A stretch of 31,805 bases of DNA from DASUBV01 sp035763085 (GTDB lineage: Bacteria > Actinomycetota > Actinomycetes > Streptosporangiales > Streptosporangiaceae), in contig DASUBV010000261.1 of the NCBI GenBank assembly GCA_035763085.1, positions 1 to 31,805 on the forward strand. The letters are read 5' to 3'. Numbering within the stretch: the stretch's first letter is position 1; each line of letters begins with the position of its first letter. Below are positions 29,726 to 31,805 of the stretch, one piece after another. The translations under genes and the position numbers were made by a program. Under the pieces are notes generated by a model, which saw only the letters and a list, made by a program, of their open reading frames with translations, did no database searches and was not told where the DNA came from.

Positions 29726-30664
29726 ATGGATCCTGACCCTCGCCTCGACGATTACTCCCGGACCGTGGCCGGCGTGGCGGCCGAGCTGACCCCGCGGGTG
29801 GCCAGCGTGCGGGTGCCCCGGGCCCGCGCCCGTGCCGAGAGCCATGGCTCCGCCGTCGTATTCACCCCCGATGGCTTCCTGCTGACCAATGCTCATGTCG
29901 TGGGCTCCGCCGCCCACGGCACCGTGGCGTTCGCCGATGGCACCGGCGCGCAGTTCTCAGTCGTGGGCGCTGATCCGCTGTCCGACCTGGCGGTCCTGCG
30001 GGCCGACGGCGACACACCGGAGCCCGCCAAGCTCGGCGAGGCCGACGATCTCGTCGTCGGGCAGCTGGTGGTGGCCGTCGGCAGCCCGCTGGGCCTGTCC
30101 GGATCGGTCACGGCGGGCGTGGTCAGCGCGCTGGGCCGGTCCCTGCCCACGCACAGCGGCGCCGCCGCCCGGCTGGTTGAGGACGTCATCCAGACCGATG
30201 CCGCCCTCAATCCCGGCAACTCGGGCGGAGCCCTGGCCGACGCCCGCGCGCGGGTGGTCGGGATCAACACGGCGGTCGCGGGCTTCGGCCTCGGGCTGGC
30301 CGTCCCGGTCAATGCCACTACCCGCCGGATCATCGGCGCGCTGATGCGCGACGGCCGGGTTCGCCGGGCCTACCTGGGGCTGGTCTGCGTGCCCGCACCG
30401 GTCCCGGCTGCGCTGCGCCAGCGGGTCGGCCGCGCCGAGGGCCTGCGGGTCGCTGAGGTGGTGCCCGCCGGCCCGGCGGCCCGGGCGGGCCTGCGCGCGG
30501 GCGACCTGCTGCTGAGCGCCGGCGGCCAGCCGGTCGCTCAGGCCCAGGACCTGCAGCGGCTGATGTTCAGCGATGCCATCGGCCGGCCGCTGGCGGTCAC
30601 CGTGATGCGCAACGGCGCCCTGGTGGACGTGATCGCGGAACCCGCCGAGCTGGTCGCCGCGTAG
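29726..30664 (+). CDS. S1C trypsin-like serine protease with PDZ domain (HtrA/DegP family), no membrane anchor seen
   Basis: A 312-residue protease with the HtrA triad His57 (TNAHVV), Asp87 (SDLAVL) and Ser166 (GNSGG), and family blocks VAVGSPLG, VIQTDAALNPGNSGGAL and GLGLAVPVN. A single PDZ domain (about 215-310) contains AYLGL and AEVVPAGPAARAGLRAGDLLL. HtrA enzymes normally carry a signal peptide or an N-terminal helix. Here the sequence begins MDPDPRLDDYSRTVAGVAAEL with neither, so it may act in the cytoplasm. ATG 29726 has GAGGAG at good distance, and upstream in-frame sequence offers no helix. It follows the GTPase gene by 82 bases, probably from its own promoter. Confidence 0.92.
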   Translation: MDPDPRLDDYSRTVAGVAAELTPRVASVRVPRARARAESHGSAVVFTPDGFLLTNAHVVGSAAHGTVAFADGTGAQFSVVGADPLSDLAVLRADGDTPEPAKLGEADDLVVGQLVVAVGSPLGLSGSVTAGVVSALGRSLPTHSGAAARLVEDVIQTDAALNPGNSGGALADARARVVGINTAVAGFGLGLAVPVNATTRRIIGALMRDGRVRRAYLGLVCVPAPVPAALRQRVGRAEGLRVAEVVPAGPAARAGLRAGDLLLSAGGQPVAQAQDLQRLMFSDAIGRPLAVTVMRNGALVDVIAEPAELVAA

Positions 30665-30742
30665 CGGCCGGGCCGTCCGTGCCGGCGCTGCCGGCGCCAC
30701 CGCACGCAATCGGCCCTCAGGCACGGGCCTGACGAGGTCGAG

Positions 30743-30764
30743 GGGCAGTGTAGAGCGACTGCCC
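30743..30764 (+). terminator. Hairpin between the protease and SSB genes
   Basis: GGGCAGT and ACTGCCC form a perfect 7-bp stem around eight bases, 79 bases after the protease stop. It may end that transcript; a TGTAGAGC element in the loop could instead be part of a promoter. Confidence 0.4.
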
Positions 30765-30780
30765 GCGGGCTCGGTCCGCG

Positions 30781-30819
30781 CTGTCCACAGGTGCGGCGGG
30801 CTGACGCGAGTTGTGCACA
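30781..30819. promoter_or_regulatory. Two DnaA-box-like sites upstream of the SSB gene
   Basis: CTGTCCACA (30781-30789) and TTGTGCACA (30811-30819) each differ by one base from the actinobacterial DnaA box TTGTCCACA and have the same orientation, exactly 30 bases apart. They lie about 100-135 bases before the single-strand-binding protein gene. Confidence 0.45.
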
Positions 30820-30916
30820 GGGCCGGCGGACGGCGGGCCGCCCGGGCCGGCACCGGGGACCGTGGAGGCAGAGGCGGCGGCATGATGCCGCGGCTGCCGA
30901 CGGCCCTGGAGGATTG

Positions 30917-31696
30917 ATGTTCAACGAGGCGCATATCAGCCTGAGCGGGTACGTGGCGACCCAGCCGGCCCTGAAACAGACCCGGTCCGGGATCCCGGCG
31001 GTCACGATGCGGGTGGCCTGGACGCCGCGGCGGATGGACCGGGCCACCGGTGAGTGGATCGATGCCGGTACCTCGTTCGCCACCGTGCAGGTCTACCGGA
31101 AGCTGGCCGAGAACGCGGCCACCTGCCTGCGCAAGGGCGACCCGGTGGTGGTGCGCGGCCGGGTCTCGGTGCGCGACTTCGAGACCAGGAACGGGCAGCA
31201 GCGCACGGTGGTCGAGATCGACGCCATCTCCGTGGGGCATGACTTGTCGCACGGGATCGCCACCTTCCACCGGGTGCGGCCACAGACCGGGATGACGGCG
31301 GCAGAGTTCCAGGCCGCCGAGGATGCTGGCCTCAACGGTGCCCTGGGCGGCGCGGAAGGCGCTGACCCCGCTGACGTCATCAGTGCCGGCACGATCGGTG
31401 CGGAGCTGGAGCCCGCCGGGCCGCGGGCCGCGGATGCCGGCGGCGACGCCAGTGGCACCGGGCCATCCGCCCGCCCGGGCGAAGCGGAGGACGCCGCAAG
31501 GGGTCGGCGCCGGGCCAGCCGCCAGCCGGGCGCCAGGGAGCCTGGGGCCAGGGAGCCTGGGGCCAGGGAGCCTGGGGCCGGGGAGCCTGGGGCCGGGGAG
31601 CCTGGGGCCGGGGAGTCCGACGCCAGGGAGCCGGGCGCCAGGGAGCCGGGCGCCAGAGAATCCAAGGCGAAGGAGAGAGCCCTGGCACAGGCGTGA
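30917..31696 (+). CDS. Single-stranded DNA-binding protein (SSB paralogue) with repeat tail
   Basis: A 259-residue SSB. Residues 1-105 are the OB fold: HISLSGYVATQPALKQT, VTMRVAWTPRRMDRATGEW, FATVQVYRKLAENAATCLRKGDPVVVRGRV and TVVEIDAISVGHDL. The remaining 150 residues are disordered and acidic/Gly-rich, with nine E-P-G-A-(R/G)-like repeats (about 204-248). The end reads KERALAQA and lacks the acidic D-D-x-I-P-F tip that housekeeping SSBs use to recruit partners, so this is a paralogue of the SsbB type. ATG 30917 has GGAGG five bases upstream. In actinomycetes an SSB paralogue is often found between the dynamin-like GTPase pair and ettA, as here. Confidence 0.9.
   Translation: MFNEAHISLSGYVATQPALKQTRSGIPAVTMRVAWTPRRMDRATGEWIDAGTSFATVQVYRKLAENAATCLRKGDPVVVRGRVSVRDFETRNGQQRTVVEIDAISVGHDLSHGIATFHRVRPQTGMTAAEFQAAEDAGLNGALGGAEGADPADVISAGTIGAELEPAGPRAADAGGDASGTGPSARPGEAEDAARGRRRASRQPGAREPGAREPGAREPGAGEPGAGEPGAGESDAREPGAREPGARESKAKERALAQA
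31528..31662 (+). repeat. 15-bp tandem repeat array in the SSB tail
   Basis: Nine tandem 15-base units of the form GGCGCCAGGGAGCC(T/G)GG, with blocks of identical copies: three CCAGG-type, then three CCGGG-type, then three CCAGG-type again. They keep the frame and encode G-A-(R/G)-E-(P/S). The block structure points to recent duplication. Confidence 0.85.
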
Positions 31697-31755
31697 GAGC
31701 GGGCGGCTGGCGGGCCACGGGTCAGCCGATGGCGCAACCCCTGGCCCGCTGCCCC

Positions 31756-31761
31756 TACCCT
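31756..31761 (+). promoter_or_regulatory. Candidate -10 (TACCCT) for leaderless ettA
   Basis: TACCCT ends seven bases before the ATG at 31769, with TAACTAC and no ribosome site between, which fits a leaderless message. Confidence 0.5.
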
Positions 31762-31768
31762 TAACTAC

Positions 31769-31805
31769 ATGCCGGAGTTCATCTACCAGATGAGTCGCGT
31801 GCGCA
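31769..31805 (+). CDS. ettA: EttA (ABC-F translational throttle protein), first 12 codons
   Basis: The frame begins MPEFIYQMSRVR and runs off the right edge. EttA proteins start with (M)xEFIYTMxKVR, and the ABC-F ATPase EttA binds the ribosomal E site and gates entry into elongation according to the energy state. Only 12 residues are visible, but this beginning is distinctive and the position after the SSB paralogue fits known actinobacterial gene order. Expected full length is about 555 residues. Confidence 0.75.
   Translation, partial: MPEFIYQMSRVR

Noticed and set aside
1..31805. CRISPR array, insertion sequence or transposase
   Set aside because: No regularly spaced repeats with unique spacers and no transposase motifs were found. 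The tandem arrays present are 15-, 18-, 28- and 36-base units without spacers.

Overview
The window is a stretch of very GC-rich chromosome. Its GTG and TTG starts, leaderless promoters, family content (dynamin-like GTPase pair, DUF6412-YidC pair, precorrin enzymes, actinobacterial EttA) and Ala/Pro/Gly-rich linkers point to a high-GC Actinomycetota, of Streptomyces/Streptosporangiales type. I cannot name a species from the sequence alone. All functional calls rest on motif and family recognition by eye.

Left edge (1-3000): the first 53 codons of a tyrosine recombinase lie just beyond the 3' end of a tRNA-Arg(TCT), which is the usual layout of an integrative element; the element would continue off the left side. 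Next come a 14-helix drug-type MFS exporter and a VapBC-like antitoxin/toxin pair. The PIN toxin has an in-frame TGA at its seventh codon and is probably broken.

3000-9000: a D-aminopeptidase of the DppA/M55 family, CbiB and CobQ form a tight operon (late cobalamin synthesis). An NAD(P)H-dependent FMN reductase and a beta-lactamase-fold serine hydrolase follow. A precorrin-8X methylmutase (CobH) lies apart, at 24.1 kb.

9000-15000: a covalent-flavin (BBE/PCMH) oxidoreductase diverges from an HxlR regulator. Then come an EntS-like MFS exporter divergent from an EamA (DMT) permease, and a 28-bp tandem repeat in the convergent gap that follows.

14-19 kb, membrane lipid and membrane insertion block: a PAP2 phosphatase fused to a SAM methyltransferase diverges from a PAP2 phosphatase fused to a diacylglycerol-kinase-type lipid kinase. 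After a chain of four hairpins come a small DUF6412-like membrane protein and a YidC/Oxa1 insertase. The architecture suggests remodelling of lipid phosphates, but the substrate is unknown.

19-24 kb: a secreted protein with an Rv2525c-like (DUF1906) glycosidase-like domain and a seven-bladed lectin-type propeller, preceded by a structured leader. Then come a GtrA flippase and, convergent across a strong bidirectional terminator, a polyprenyl-phosphate-type GT2 glycosyltransferase. The latter is translationally coupled to an unrecognised 108-residue protein.

24-31.8 kb: cobH, then two translationally linked dynamin-like/YfjP-like GTPases (the second with two membrane helices), an HtrA-type protease with no visible membrane anchor, an SSB paralogue with a 15-bp tandem-repeat tail and two DnaA-box-like sites upstream, and the leaderless start of ettA. 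The GTPase-SSB-EttA grouping resembles a neighbourhood known from other actinomycetes, where the dynamin pair supports division-septum function.
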